Source: Ephemerocybe angulata (taxonomy: Eukaryota; Basidiomycota; Agaricomycetes; Agaricales; Psathyrellaceae). From it: DNA of 64,000 nucleotides. The stretch covers positions 1 to 64,000 of the forward strand of contig JAACJK010000005.1 of the NCBI GenBank assembly GCA_013368325.1. Reading direction: 5' to 3'. Of this stretch, positions 43,390 through 54,776 are shown in pieces. Both the position numbers and the translations under genes were made by a program. Below the pieces are notes generated by a model, which saw nothing but the letters and a program-made list of their open reading frames with translations, did not search any database and was not told the origin of the DNA. The number at the start of each line of letters is the position of its first letter. Within the stretch, counting starts at the first letter, position 1.

Positions 43390-44541
43390 ATGGAAGCCCT
43401 CCGATCTGCCTTAGCCACCCTGGCGGGGACTATGACCAATCTTGGAAATATTGTCTCCACCCTTGCATCAACCTTCGAACGAAACTCCACCGAACTCTCC
43501 AATGCTGCAAGCAACCTCGCTCTAGCCTCCGACGAACAGACCGGCCTCGCCAAAGAACAGACCAAGCTCGCCACAGAACTTGCCAAGCATCGAGCCAATT
43601 CCACGTTCAAGAAACTGAAACCCGACCCTCCGAAAGAATTCAATGGAGCTCCTGAAAGAGCAGGAGGCTTCATCGCGGAACTGGAAATGTACTACGACAT
43701 CATGGAAGTCGACGACACAAAGCAACAGATGGTTTTTGCCCTTTCCAAGATCAAAGGAGGAACGAACGGCATGGCTAGTCACTGGGCGGACAGCCAGAGA
43801 ACTTTCATAAGGAACCACAAACCGACCGCCGACGAACCAACCTACTTCAAGAACTGGAACCAGTTCATCGTTACTTTCAACAGCCACTTCGTCATCCAAA
43901 ACGTCTCGGAAGCTGCCATCGACAAGATGTGCACCCTCGTCCAAGGAAGCTCCACCTGCAAAGAGTACACCATCCTCTTCCAAGGATACTCGACCCAGTC
44001 TGGATGTAACGAACTGGCCATGCTTGCCGAGTACAAACGAGGACTGAACAAGGCACTCAGGGACAAGATCTACGGACTGATCCCGATGCCTATGACACTA
44101 GAGGATTGGGCCAAGAAGGCATGCACCCTGGACAGACAGTTCCGCCTAGCAAAAGGGGAATGGAACAATGAACAGACCACCCAAAGGAGATGGACTCCCA
44201 GGGAGAACAATAGACCCACGCACTACGCCACGACCCCGGCTCGCGACCCCAACGCCATGGACATAGATCGCAATCGTTCCCCTCTCATCTGCTACACTTG
44301 TGGGAAACCCGGTCACCGATCCAACTCCTGCAGGCAGGCTGTACCCGACGTCAGCTGCACCTACTGCAAGGCCAAAGGACACAAGATCGCCGACTGCAAA
44401 TCCCCCAACAAGAAGCCCTTCGTCCCATTCACCAAGGACACTACTGCCCCTCCCCAGTACACCCGCGTCAACGACTTCGACCTTTCCGCTATGCCTGAAT
44501 CCGAGATTGAGGCCCTCAAAGCCAAGTCGAAGGATTTTTAA
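43390..44541 (+). CDS. B1 Gag (383 aa)
   Basis: Intact ORF, MEALRSALATLAGTMTNLGN. It has an N-terminal coiled-coil (residues about 20-75), a capsid region around residues 80-255 (PPKEFNGAPERAGGFIAELE, NWNQFIVTFNSHFV), and two canonical CCHC zinc knuckles, CYTCGKPGHRSNSC and CTYCKAKGHKIADC, near the C-terminus. The stop at 44539-44541 is followed by pol in the -1 frame, whose first in-frame ATG is at 44574. The Gag of B2 is the same length with about 90 percent identity by eye. Confidence 0.9.
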   Translation: MEALRSALATLAGTMTNLGNIVSTLASTFERNSTELSNAASNLALASDEQTGLAKEQTKLATELAKHRANSTFKKLKPDPPKEFNGAPERAGGFIAELEMYYDIMEVDDTKQQMVFALSKIKGGTNGMASHWADSQRTFIRNHKPTADEPTYFKNWNQFIVTFNSHFVIQNVSEAAIDKMCTLVQGSSTCKEYTILFQGYSTQSGCNELAMLAEYKRGLNKALRDKIYGLIPMPMTLEDWAKKACTLDRQFRLAKGEWNNEQTTQRRWTPRENNRPTHYATTPARDPNAMDIDRNRSPLICYTCGKPGHRSNSCRQAVPDVSCTYCKAKGHKIADCKSPNKKPFVPFTKDTTAPPQYTRVNDFDLSAMPESEIEALKAKSKDF

Positions 44542-44573
44542 AGGGACCACTCGAGCGCCCAAGCAAGCTGGTC

Positions 44574-45354
44574 ATGGACTCTCAGATTCTGATACCCGAG
44601 GTAATATGCCCTATCCCCAATAAATTATATTTCGACGAAGAATCAGAGAACCAGGGCAGATTTAAAGGAAAGAAAGGAAAACCAGGAACAGCAGAATGGG
44701 TTGCGCAGCGACTTGATGATAGCCCTGATCGAGCAGTAGGACTTCTTCTTGCGTGGACACATCACAAGAAAGTCCGAGAAGTAGGAGATGAACTCGTTGC
44801 CAAACTCCGAAAGCTCACAGACACCGAAGTAGTAGAAGCACTGAACAGCCTTGCAACTCCCAAACAATACATAAGGAGTTTAAGGACGGACAGGCAGCTT
44901 ACAGCCAACATCGTCGCAAGCACACACGATGATAAGCGAAGCTTCTCTATTGAAGGTCTTATCGACTGTGGGTCTACCGGAAGTTGTATTGATGCTGCAT
45001 TCATCAAAGAAGAAGGGATCAACACATGACAGCTACCCCTTCCTATACCAGTCTATAACGCTGATGGAAGTCCAAACAACAACAGACCCATTACCGAAGT
45101 AGTGGAGCTCTTCATCAAAATCAAGGACCACACGGAACACATCGAGCTAGCTGTTTCGAACCTTGACAAGTCGAAGATCTTCCTAGGAATGGACTGGCTG
45201 GAGAAGCACAATCCCTCTATCGATTGGCAGAAGAAGGAGATCTTATTCAACCGATGCCCACTCGAATGCACGCCACTCATAACTGGTGACCCTGAATCAG
45301 ACGAGATCAAATGGGAAGAGATTGAGGTCGGAGATTGGCCTACTAGCCATTGAT
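44574..45354 (+). CDS. B1 pol, protease region (stop and frameshift)
   Basis: The frame MDSQILIPEVICPIPNKLYF leads to the protease motif IDCGSTGSCIDAAFI and a TGA at 45027-45029, which is also present in B2. Reading continues in frame with IFLGMDWLEKHNPSIDW, the conserved C-terminal protease block. An extra C at about 45338-45340 relative to B2 shifts the frame, giving a stop at 45351-45353 and leaving the remaining pol in another frame. Confidence 0.75.
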
Positions 45355-48300
45355 ATCCAGGGAGAGATCAAAATAAGGGCTTTTCAAACCACTGCCTCTA
45401 AGATCGCCGAAACCAAGCACAAGGCAACAAAAGAGCGCACATTCGAAGAAGTAGTCCCGAAATGCTATCATGGCTTCAAGGACGTCTTCTCGAAGGAAGC
45501 CTTTGATGAACTCCCTCCAAGGCGAGCATGGGATCATGCGATCGAACTCATACCCGGAGCGGAAGTAATGGACAGTCGAATCTATCCCCTGAACCCAGAG
45601 GAGCAGAAGCAACTAGATGCCTTCCTGGAAGAAAACCTCAAATCAGGAAGGATCAGACCATCGAAGTCACTGATGGGAGCACCCCTCTTCTTCGTCAAAA
45701 AGAAAGACGGTACTCTACGACCTGTCCAAGACTACAGACGGCTGAATGAGATTATGATCACCAATCGATATCCCCTTCCACTCATCCAAGAACTCATCGA
45801 CAAACTCCGAGGAGCATGGTACTATTCCAAGATCGACATCCGATGGGGTTTCAATAACGTCCGAATCAAAGAAGGAGACGAATGGAAAGCAGCCTTTCGC
45901 ACCAACCGCGGGCTGTTTGAACCCCTCGTCATGTTCTTCGGTCTCAAGAACTCACCTGCCACATTCCAGACCATGATGAATGCACTCTTCTGAGATCTCA
46001 TCAACGATGGACACGTTGTCATCTACATGGACGACATCCTGATCTTTACCGACACTCTGGAGGAACATCGGAAACTAGTCACCAAAGTTCTGGAAAGGCT
46101 ACGACGATACAAGCTATTTGCCAAACCTGACAAGTGCTCCTTTGAACAAACGGAAGTTGAATACCTTGGAGTCATTGTCTCCCACAACAAGGTTCACATG
46201 GATCCAGAAAAGGTCAAGGCCGTCCGAGACTGGCCAGCCCCAACTTCTGTCAAAGGAGTCCAGCAGTTCTTAGGATTTGCCAACTTCTACGGAAGATTCA
46301 TCAAAGGCTTTGGAGGACTAGCGAGACCACTCTCGGGACTCACGGGAAAGAAGGAATGGGAGTGGGGAAAGGAGCAAGAGGAAGCCTTCAAGGAGATAAA
46401 ACGGAGAATCACAACGGCACCTGTACTTACCATGCCCAACGACAAAGGGAAATTCCGAATCGAATGTGATGCATCAGATTTCACCATCGGTGCCATCCTA
46501 TCGCAGCAACAACTAGATGGGAAATGGAAACCAATTGCATTCTTGTCCCACACCCTTAACCCGATGGAGTGGAACTACGAGATCTACGATAAGGAGCTAC
46601 TCGCCATCATGACTGCGCTATCTGAATGGAGACAATACCTGCTTGGAGCTGAGGAAATCTTCGAATGTCACACAGACCACAAGAACCTTAGCTACTTTAG
46701 GAAACCCCAGAAGCTCAACCGGAGACAAGTGAGATGGACCACCGAGGTGCAAGACTACAACTTCACACTCCATCACCGACCCGGGAGAACCATGACTAAG
46801 GCAGACGCCCTATCTAGACGAGATGGCCATAACAGAGGAGAACGAGACAACGAAAACGTCACGGTCCTGAAATCCAAGTGGTTCCGAGCGCTTTCCATCG
46901 AAACAGACCAAGACGTCATGCGACGGATCTTGAAGGTGTGCAGGAATAGGGACAAGTCGGTAGAGAAAGCACTCTCACAGAAGGAAGATGGATGGGAAGA
47001 AACAGAAGATGGCATCATCACCTGGAAAGGACGGATTTACGTACCAGTAGACAAGAAGCTGCGGGAAGAAATCATCAGACAGCACCATGACGCCCCCACC
47101 GTCGGACACCCGGGACAGTACAAAACCCGAGAACTCATCACGCGAAATTACTGGTGGCCCAAGATACAGGACTCAATTCGACGATACGTAGAAGGATGCG
47201 AAGCCTGTCAAAGGACGAAACCCAAACGCACCTCACCAGCAGCCCCATTGGTCCCAAATGAGATCCCATCCAGACCCTGGGAAATCGTCTCTATCAATAT
47301 GATCGGACCACTACCCGAGTCCAAAGGGAGCAATGCCATACTTGTGATTGTCAACAGATTCTCCAAAAAGATCGAAGCCATACCCACAACCACTGAGCTG
47401 ACATCTAAAGGAGTAGCAGAGCTGTACAGGGACTATGTTTTCCGACACCACGGTCTTCCCCAAAAGGTCATCAGCGATCGAGGAACCCAGTTCATCTCCA
47501 ACTTCATGACAGATCTACTTCTCCTCCTGGGAATAAAGCACAACTGATCCACTGCATTCCACCCACAATCCGATGGACAAACTGAGTGTATCAACCAAGA
47601 GCTTGAACAGTACCTCCAACTCTTTATCAGCGAACGACAGGATGATTGGGCAGAATGGCTCCCATTAGCAGTCTTCTCATACAACGACAAGGTCCACTCA
47701 GCAACAGGCTACTCCCCATTCTTCCTCAACTCTGGACAGCACCCTTGGAAAGGAAAAGAAGCCTGGACACGTGTAAAGTCAGAACCTGCACAACAGTTTG
47801 CTGAACGAATGAAGCAGGTACACAAAGATGCCCGTTCTAGCCTCAAGGCAGCAGCTGAGAAAATGAAGGAGAACTATGACCAACATCGCCGGGATGCCAT
47901 AGACTACAAACCCGGAGACAAGGTTTACCTCGAAGGGACCAACATCTCAATTACTCGTCCTTCTCGGAAGCTCTCAGATAAATGCTACAGACCATTCCCT
48001 ATTGTCAAGAAGATCGGGCAATCTGCTTACCAACTCCAACTCCCTCCAAAGTGGAAATCCATCCACCCCGTCTTTAACGAATCACTCCTAACTCCGTTCA
48101 AAAAACCCGAATTCCCCTCTCAACAGAAACCACCGCCACCACCACCTGTTGACGAAACGGAGGAACGATACGAAGTTGAAGCCATTCACGACTCAAAGTT
48201 CATCAGAGGGAAGCTCCATTACCTCGTGGAGTGGGCTGGATACCCTGAGGAAGAATGAACATGGGAACCAGAACGGAACATTGATAACGCAGCGGACGCT

Positions 48301-48501
48301 ATAGCTGACTTCCACCGAAAACACCCGAGTGCACCAAGACGGATCCAACCACACCAACTCCGCTTTATCCCCTACGAGAACCTTACCGAGAACAAGAGAG
48401 CGATCTTTGACTGGACAGATGGGAAACTGAAAGAAGTCCGACACTACCGAACGAGGGGGAGAGAGGCTGAAATCGTCGAGGACGACGAAGCTAAAGGGGG
48501 G
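45355..48501 (+). pseudogene. B1 pol: RT, RNase H, integrase, chromodomain (multiple stops)
   Basis: RT: PLFFVKKKDGTLRPVQDYR, WGFNNVRIKEGDEWKAAFRT and an intact catalytic YMDD at about 46027. A TGA at 45991-45993 precedes the YMDD. RNase H: FRIECDASDFTIGAILSQQ and TDHKNLSYF. Integrase: HHCC zinc region (HHDAPTVGHPG...CEACQRTKP), the core with ISDRGTQF, then a TGA at 47545-47547. The first catalytic Asp of the core appears as Asn (VSINMIGPLPES). Chromodomain: YEVEAIHDSKFIRGKLHYLV then EWAGYPEEE, cut by a TGA at 48256-48258. Chromodomains target integration to particular chromatin. The order is that of chromoviruses. Confidence 0.85.
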
Positions 48502-48505
48502 GTGA

Positions 48506-49011
48506 TGTTACGACCTGGATGATCTATTTATTCTTTTCCTTTTCTTTTCCTTTTCTTTTCTTTTCCTTTATTTCTCATCTTTCATTTCTCTACTTTTCTA
48601 TTATTTACAAGACACATCTCGATCATGTGACACAGCACGTGCGATCACATGCACAAGTCACCTGCTACATCACGGGACCAGCACAGCATCAGTCAGCGCC
48701 TCAGTCAGCATGACATCATATGCACAGCACTTGCACAGCTCTTCGACTCATACACGGTCATTCCTTACATAGCATTCCACAGCTTCTGCACAGTATGTAC
48801 AGCCTCGTATAGCCAGAGTCATGTCACTGTCATGAAGCATAGCAGTATATAACCTAGGTAGATCTCACTGTATTTCCCCAGTCTTTAGCTGGTCAATATC
48901 ACGGCCTTGTCTACAAGTCTCTTGCCTTGATTGTCTCACCTCTTCTCTCTCTCTCTCGTCTTCTGTCCTAAGTTAGGGTTAGCAGCGCACCAGACCGGTC
49001 GTTCGCTGACA
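48506..49011 (+). repeat. B1 right LTR (506 bp)
   Basis: Complete LTR, TGTTACGACC...TCGCTGACA, same length as the left LTR of B2 (54777-55282). Followed by TSD GATTC at 49012-49016. Confidence 0.9.
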
Positions 49012-49016
49012 GATTC

Positions 49017-52000
49017 TGGAGGAGATCTACGCCTCCTGGCCCACGCTCCCCAGCTCTCCAACTCCTGAACCTACCCCACCGTCGCCGCCCCCTCCTGTGG
49101 AAGAGAAGCCCAAAACCCCCTTCTGCCGAATCCATGCTAACCGAACAACTCGATGCCACTGGCTTCGAGCTGGCATCATTGAGCGCACGGATGAGGAACT
49201 GTGGTGTTCGGCTGGCTTCAGAGGACGCGAAGAAAGGTAAACCGGAGAGAACCCTTGATGAGATCATCCCCGCCCACTACCGAGAACACGCTGCCGTCTT
49301 TTCTGAACAAGAGTCTACTCGCCTGCCAAGCCACAAGGACTGGGATCACACCATCGAGCTCACGCCTGGTGCCCCAGCCAACATCCGCACCAAGATCTAC
49401 CCCATGTCCCTAAACGAACAAGCCGTACTCGATACGTTCCTCCAGGAGAATCTTGCCAAAGGATACATCCAGCCCTCTAAGTCGCCCATCTCCTCCCCGG
49501 TCTTCTTCATCAAGAAGAAGGACGGAACACTCGGCTTCATCCAAGACTATTGCCGTCTCAACGAGTACACCATCAAGAACCGGTATCTGCTCCCTCTTGC
49601 CGCCGACATCATCAGCCGTCTTCGAGGTGCCAAATACTTCACCAAGTTTGACGTCCGCTGGGGATACAACAACGTCCGCATAAAGGAGGGAGATGAGTGG
49701 AAAGCTGTGTTCGCTACTAGCCAAGGCCTCTTCGAACCCAAAGTCATGTTTCTCGGTCTAACCAACTCACCTGCCACATTCCAGGGCCTCATGAGCTCGA
49801 TCTTCTCAGATCTGGTCGCCTCCGGCAAGGTGGCGGTCTACCTCGACGACATCCTCATCTTCACCATGGACCTGGAAAAACACCGCCGCATCACCCACGA
49901 AGTCCTTCGTTGCCTGCAACAGCACGACCTCTACCTACGTCCTGAGAAGTGTGAGTTCGAGAAGGAGGAGATTGAGTATCTGGGCATGGTTATCCCAGAG
50001 GGAGAGGTGAGCATGGACCCTGCCAAGGTCCAAGCCGTCCCTGGCTGGCCCGTACCGCGCAACATCCGCGAAGTCCGAGGATTCCTGGGCTTTGCCAACT
50101 TCTACCGCCGCTTCATCAAGGACTTCTCCAAAGTCGCCCGCCCCCTCCATGACCTCACCAAGAAGAACACACTGTTCGAATGGACTGATGAGCGCCAACA
50201 AGCCTTTGAAACCCTCCATGAGGCCTTTATCTCGGCCCCCCGTCCTCGCTCTCTGGGATCCTGACCGCCCTACTCGCATCGAAGTCGACGCCTCTGGCTT
50301 TGCCACCGGAGGTGCCCTTCTTCAGCAAGCCACTGATGGCGCCTGGCATCCTGTCGCCTTCCTATCAGCGTCTATGGACCCAGCTCAGCGAAACTACGAG
50401 ATCTACGACCGAGAGATGCTAGCCATCATCAAAGCCCTCAAAGATTGGCGCCCGTTCCTGGAAGGTCTCCCTGACACCTTCGGGATCGTAACCGATCATG
50501 CTAACCTGAAGTACTGGCGCACTGCCCAAGATCTGGCACGACGACAGGCGAGATGGGCTCTGTACCTCTCTCGCTTCGACTTCTGTCTCGAACACCGCCC
50601 AGGTGCCGCTAACACTCAAGCTAACCCCCTCTCGCGCATGCCCCACCATCATGTCTCGGACTCTGATGACAACACCCAGCGCACTGTCCTCCGCCCTGAA
50701 CACTTCGCCAAACTCGCAGCTGCTTCCCAGTTCACCAACCCCCTAGAAGACCGAATTCGTCATGCGAGTGCACGCGAATCTGTGGTCTTGGGAGGGCTAG
50801 AGAAACTGCGCAAGTTTGGACCCCAGAGGGTTGACAGAGTGGACAGAGGAGAACGGGTTAGTACAGTTCAGAGGCAAGGTATACGTCCCAGCAGACGATG
50901 AACTCCGGCGAGAGGTGGTAAAGCAATGCCACAATGACCCTACTTCAGGCTATTCCTGGAACCATGCAACCCTCGAACGGGTCGAGCGGTTGTACTGGTG
51001 GCCCACGATGCGCGCTTTTGTGAAGAAGTATGTCGAAGGCTGCGATCTCTGTGCTCGACGCAAGCATGCCCAACACCCTCATGCCCTCACCCAGCCCATG
51101 GACGTCCCTGAAGGCCCTTGGGAGGCTGTTGGAGTTGACCTCATCACATAGCTACCACCTGCCCATGGCTTCGATGCAGTCATAGTCTTCACCGACTTCT
51201 TCACCAAGCAGATCCACGCACTCCCCTGCTCTTCCACCATCTCAACTGAAGATGTCGTCGACATCTACTACCGAGAGATCTTCCGCCTCCACGGTTTTCC
51301 CCTTCGTTTCATCAGCGACCGAGGGCCCCAGTTCGCCTCTAACGTCATGCGCACCTCCTCCAATGCCTTGGGATTGGATCCAACCTCACGACAGTATACC
51401 ACCCTCAGGCCAATGGCCAGACTGAGCGCGCAAACCAGGAAGTCGAGAAGCACCTTCGCTTCTACGTCAGTCGACGACAAGATGATTGGGACCAACACCT
51501 CCCCATGGCTGAGTTCGTCATCAACTCACGCATTCACTCTGCTCACAATTGCTCCCCCTTTGAGGTCATCTATGGCTACTCCCCTCACTTCAACATTCCC
51601 ATCGGCACTACCACTGGTGTCTGCAGTGTTGATGAACGCATTCAGGATCTGCTAGACACCCGAAAGGACGTTGAAGCAGCCTTACGGATGGAGAAAGCCC
51701 GCCAGAAGACAACCTTTGAAGCTGGGAAACGGACGGCACACACCTTCGCCGTGGACGACTACGTCTGGCTCAGCGCCAAAAACATCAACATCAAGGTGCC
51801 CACTCGAAAGCTTGGGGACTTCCAGCTCGGCCCCTACAAGGTCATTGAGAAGGTCAGCGACCTCGACTACCGTCTCGCACTCCCTCAGTCTCTATCCCGC
51901 CTCCATCCTGTCTTCCACGTCGACAAGCTTAGTCCCTGGAAAGGGAACAACACCAACGGCATCCTACCTCCCCCACCAGACCCTGTTGAACTCGAGGACG

Positions 52001-52098
52001 GGACAGAGTTTGAAGTCCAGGACGTGCTGGACAGTAGGGAGGTCAAGCGCACACCCCACGGCACCCCGACCATAGTCATCGAGGATGATGAGTTGTAG
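49017..52098 (+). pseudogene. Element A pol: RT, RNase H, integrase (frameshifted)
   Basis: Continues the pol interrupted at 40608. A one-base shift in a C run at about 49116 precedes the ORF at 49134-50264 with RT motifs (SSPVFFIKKKDGTLGFIQDY, KFDVRWGYNNVRIKEG, catalytic YLDD). A further shift in GCCCCCCG at about 50236 leads to RNase H (RIEVDASGFATGGAL, YEIYDREMLAIIKAL). Later shifts occur near 50815 and in the integrase core. The zinc region has WWPTMRAFVKKYVEGCDLCA. A TAG at 51149-51151 follows VGVDLIT. The integrase core keeps [11 protein letters not shown], and the last frame (51505-52098) carries the GPYKVIEKV and [15 protein letters not shown] blocks. The C-terminus stops after QDVLDSR, so a full chromodomain is missing. 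Confidence 0.8.
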
Positions 52099-52109
52099 GA
52101 GGTGGGTAA

Positions 52110-52636
52110 TGTCGTGAACACTGGTCAGCCTACTTATTTTCTCTTCTTTTCCTTTCATTTCTTCCTTTACTATTCATTCGTGCGCATTCCTGCACACTCT
52201 TGCATACCTTTGCACACCCTTGCACACCTTCACACTGCCTTGGCTCTTCTGAGCTTTCCCCTCACTTCATGCACAGCACGTTCACACCCAATTCACACCT
52301 TTGTTCTCAGGCGCACTGCCCGCGCGCTGCCTTTTAGTCATATCGACTCATATGGACTCTATTGTTCTTTGGATCATTCTATTGTTCTATTTTCGTTCGA
52401 GATCATCTGGACACATATATACTCGTAGCTACTCGTTCATTATTCCCCACTTGATCTCTTTGACTATACAGGTACATAGTCGCTTCGCTCCTACTTCCTG
52501 TATCTTATTTACCTTTGACTATACAGCTCTTGTATCTGCATCGCTGCTCGTCGCTTGTCCGACCTCTGCTCCTCTGCTCTCTGCTCTCTGCTCTCTGCTC
52601 GTCGCTCGTCCGACATCAGCTGGTGTCTTCGCCACA
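52110..52636 (+). repeat. Element A second LTR (527 bp)
   Basis: Matches 37712-38198, with a short deletion (about 9 bp) and an expanded CTCTGCT microsatellite near 52566-52600. Unlike a terminal LTR it is followed by internal sequence (ATTAGATCAAGTCC), so it is shared with a downstream partial copy. Confidence 0.8.
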
Positions 52637-53332
52637 TTAGATCAAGTCCTCCCAACTGCGCTGACGTCCATCATCCTCGCAGCCCTGCTAGCCGGCACCA
52701 TCGCGCCCACACAACCTCCCTCTCCTGCTGAGTCTGTAAGCTCAGAACCAGAGAGCTGTGAACCCTACGTCCACGGTCTCGAAATCGACTCGTACGCTGA
52801 CGAAACTCTTCACACCATCTACTTCTACATCGACCTGTGATGATGCCGTCACGGCTGCGCACCGACACCATCTATATTCCGCCTATGGGCTTGTGACGGA
52901 CCAACGATGTGGCGAACTCGGACGATGGATGACCCGCCCTTAGTCAGCTAGGATCGATCGTAGGTATAAAAGGACAGTCTGTACATACCGATTAGTTAGT
53001 TCGCTCCTCCCCCGAGCTCATCCCTCTATCCGTCCCCAATATCATCCCTTCGCTCTCGACTGTCCCGCGGATCGTTCCTACCCCCCATCGAACTCGAGAG
53101 ACGACCTGTCTGCGCCCAGACGGTCTCGCTCTCCTACAGACCGCCACAACTTCCCTGTCTATGCTCACTGTGACAACCAACCATGCCCCCACGCTAAGCC
53201 CACTCCTAGGAACTCCATCCCAGGATACCACATCACCTCGCTCCGTGGAGAACTAGTCCTACCACTAGTCTCTCAGTATCTACGTCCTACTAGTCAGCCC
53301 AGTCGCATTCCGCTCCCATCGCCGCTGCCGCC
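52637..53332 (+). pseudogene. Partial second copy of element A internal start (gag N-terminus)
   Basis: Repeats the sequence behind the left LTR: the LLAGTIAPT block, a YADETLHTIYFYIDL block, then after a solo-LTR insertion HCDNQPCPHAK, SLRGELVLPLVSQYL and PSRIPLPSPLPP. It joins directly to the middle of an LTR at 53333, with the rest of gag and pol deleted. Confidence 0.65.
52836..53138 (+). mobile_element. Solo LTR of an unrelated family (303 bp)
   Basis: TGTGATGATGCCG...CTCCTACA with TG/CA ends, flanked by the 4-bp direct repeat GACC (52832-52835 and 53139-53142). It interrupts the gag N-terminus that is continuous in the left copy of A. A TATAAAA box (GGTATAAAAGGACAG) near 52970 supports an LTR promoter. 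No internal region is present, so it is a solo LTR. Confidence 0.75.
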
Positions 53333-53455
53333 ATTTACCTTTGACTATACAGCTCTTGTATCTGCATCGCTGCTCGTCGCTCATCCGACCTCTGCTCCTC
53401 TGCTCTCTGCTCTCTGCTCGTCGCTCGTCCGACATCAGCCGGCGTTTTCGCCACA
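53333..53455 (+). repeat. Element A third LTR, 3' fragment
   Basis: Matches the last 120-150 bp of the A LTR, including TTTGACTATACAGCTCTTG and the terminal TTTTCGCCACA. Confidence 0.75.
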
Positions 53456-53851
53456 AAGGGGGAGTAAACCTTAGAGAGTCTTTTACTCTTTAGCTACTCC
53501 ACTCCTTCTATCTTGGACTGTACCACGCTAAGCCTCTATCTATTGGCTCATTTATAAATATCTCTTTATTTATTTTCCCAGTCTATCGGGCTTTACTGCT
53601 GCAGGCCGTCGAGTTTGAGACGCTGTTCCCAAGTGTTGGAGGTACACTAGTGAGTATACAGCGAACAAGCTCAACACATTTGTTACACAACATCTATCAC
53701 ATGTACCGAGCGGATCCCAGCCCGGTGAATCTGTGTCTCTGACTCTCTGAACATCCACCTACGCGGCGACAGTCAAGGTGCTTATCACCCTGACTCTGCT
53801 CTCAAATCATGAGGTAACTTTGTTAATCAACGAAAAACGTCAGCACATTTA
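53456..53851. other. No supportable gene
   Basis: Single-copy-looking sequence without recognisable coding or repeat features. Confidence 0.4.
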
Positions 53852-54214
53852 TTAGCTGGATGCACAGGGAACACCAAGCTCTGGACAGAACATAAACATT
53901 GATACTATGCGTACAACTTGTATAGCCCTACTGAGGCTGAAGTAAAGATATCCAAGCCTGTTAAATGCGATCCTCCACAGGGCTATTTTGTGCTCAGTAA
54001 GGGTCAGGATGGGGCACCACGGACAAAGTCGCTCTGAGTCTGTCTCACTATCCTTCCCGGACTCTATTAGGTTACTGTTAGAGGCAATGGTGTGCACCCC
54101 GATATTATTGGACTCACCACTTGTGCTGACCGTGCCCAAAGGCAGGGCCGCGGTTGCAGAACCGGATAATGCGAGGGCAATAGCTGCCGCAAATATGTTG
54201 ATCATGAAGCGCAT
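53852..54214 (-). CDS. Small secreted protein (signal peptide), unrecognised
   Basis: Minus-strand ATG at 54214 with a clear signal peptide, MRFMINIFAAAIALALSGSA followed by TAALPLG. A GTGAGT...CCTAATAG segment of 54 nt in the middle could be an intron but is also open in frame, so the mature protein is either about 98 or about 80 residues. It contains a CPWC motif. The stop at 53852-53854 overlaps an AATAAA signal. A TATA element lies 80 bp upstream of the ATG. The gene sits between two retrotransposon blocks and no homologue is recognised. Confidence 0.5.
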   Translation of the reverse strand: MRFMINIFAAAIALALSGSATAALPLGTVSTSGESNNIGVHTIASNSNLIESGKDSETDSERLCPWCPILTLTEHKIALWRIAFNRLGYLYFSLSRAIQVVRIVSMFMFCPELGVPCASS

Positions 54215-54293
54215 TCTGCATTGGCTCAGAATGAAAGTTGAATAGCTTGCAGTGCTGTTGGGGAGATGGCAGACCTTAAATATGTTGCCTCCA

Positions 54294-54300
54294 CCTTATA
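54294..54300 (-). promoter_or_regulatory. TATA box of the small secreted-protein gene
   Basis: TATAAGG on the minus strand, 80 bp upstream of the ATG at 54214. Confidence 0.5.
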
Positions 54301-54776
54301 CACTAGTTGCAGACGGTGCTTTTCGTCGAACGTAATGTTGCAGAACGAAGCCTTGCCTGAAATCATGATCAGTTGATGGTACGAGTACAGGCTTGACTTG
54401 GGTTGTCTGGAATCACTTTTGACGGTCTATGGATTGTCGAGGGTGTGATAAGTTCAATGAAGATCACGACATTGTGAGGGAGGCACTCAGCGAAGCAGAT
54501 ATATCCTCCAGCAACGCAACCGATGGGAAGTGCATTTCTCGTCTACAAGCACTTCAATAATATAAATCTTAGACTATTGAGCTCCTTTAATTGAGCCCAA
54601 CTGGCGGTTAGACGAGAATACATGCGATCCGCACTACCCTGGGAGGTAATGAGTGCATCGATGGCCTTTGCCTGTACGAAGATAGCGGACATAAATGCTA
54701 CATATTATTTGGCTTGAATGTGAAAATCAGTTTTAGAGAATAGACCCGTTATGCGGGTGTAGGATTAGAGTATACA
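54301..54776. other. Intergenic between the secreted-protein gene and B2
   Basis: No gene or repeat seen. Confidence 0.4.

Larger units (their letters stand above)
40609..49011 (+). mobile_element. Chromodomain Ty3/Gypsy element, copy B1 (nested in A)
   Basis: LTRs at 40609-42948 (itself interrupted) and 48506-49011, with TGTTACG...GCTGACA ends and 5-bp TSD GATTC. Gag, protease, RT, RNase H, integrase and chromodomain follow in the Ty3/Gypsy chromovirus order. A polypurine stretch (AAGCTAAAGGGGGGG) precedes the right LTR. Pol carries one frameshift and at least four stops, so the copy is non-autonomous. Confidence 0.9.
37712..53455 (+). mobile_element. Ty3/Gypsy LTR retrotransposon A, defective, with nested insertion
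   Basis: LTRs at 37712-38198 and 52110-52636, gag, protease, RT, RNase H and integrase in that order, and a purine-rich tract (GGAGGTGGGTAA) before the right LTR. Copy B1 is inserted in the protease-RT linker (40609-49011, TSD GATTC). The right side continues past the LTR into a second, partial copy of the internal start and a partial LTR (to 53455). This is the pattern left by unequal recombination between LTR copies. No target duplication joins 37711 to 53456. Confidence 0.8.

Noticed and set aside
48528..48600. TTCCTTTTC pyrimidine tracts in the LTRs as a possible CRISPR-like or regulatory array
   Set aside because: Simple-sequence expansion in the LTR. No spacers or regular repeat units.
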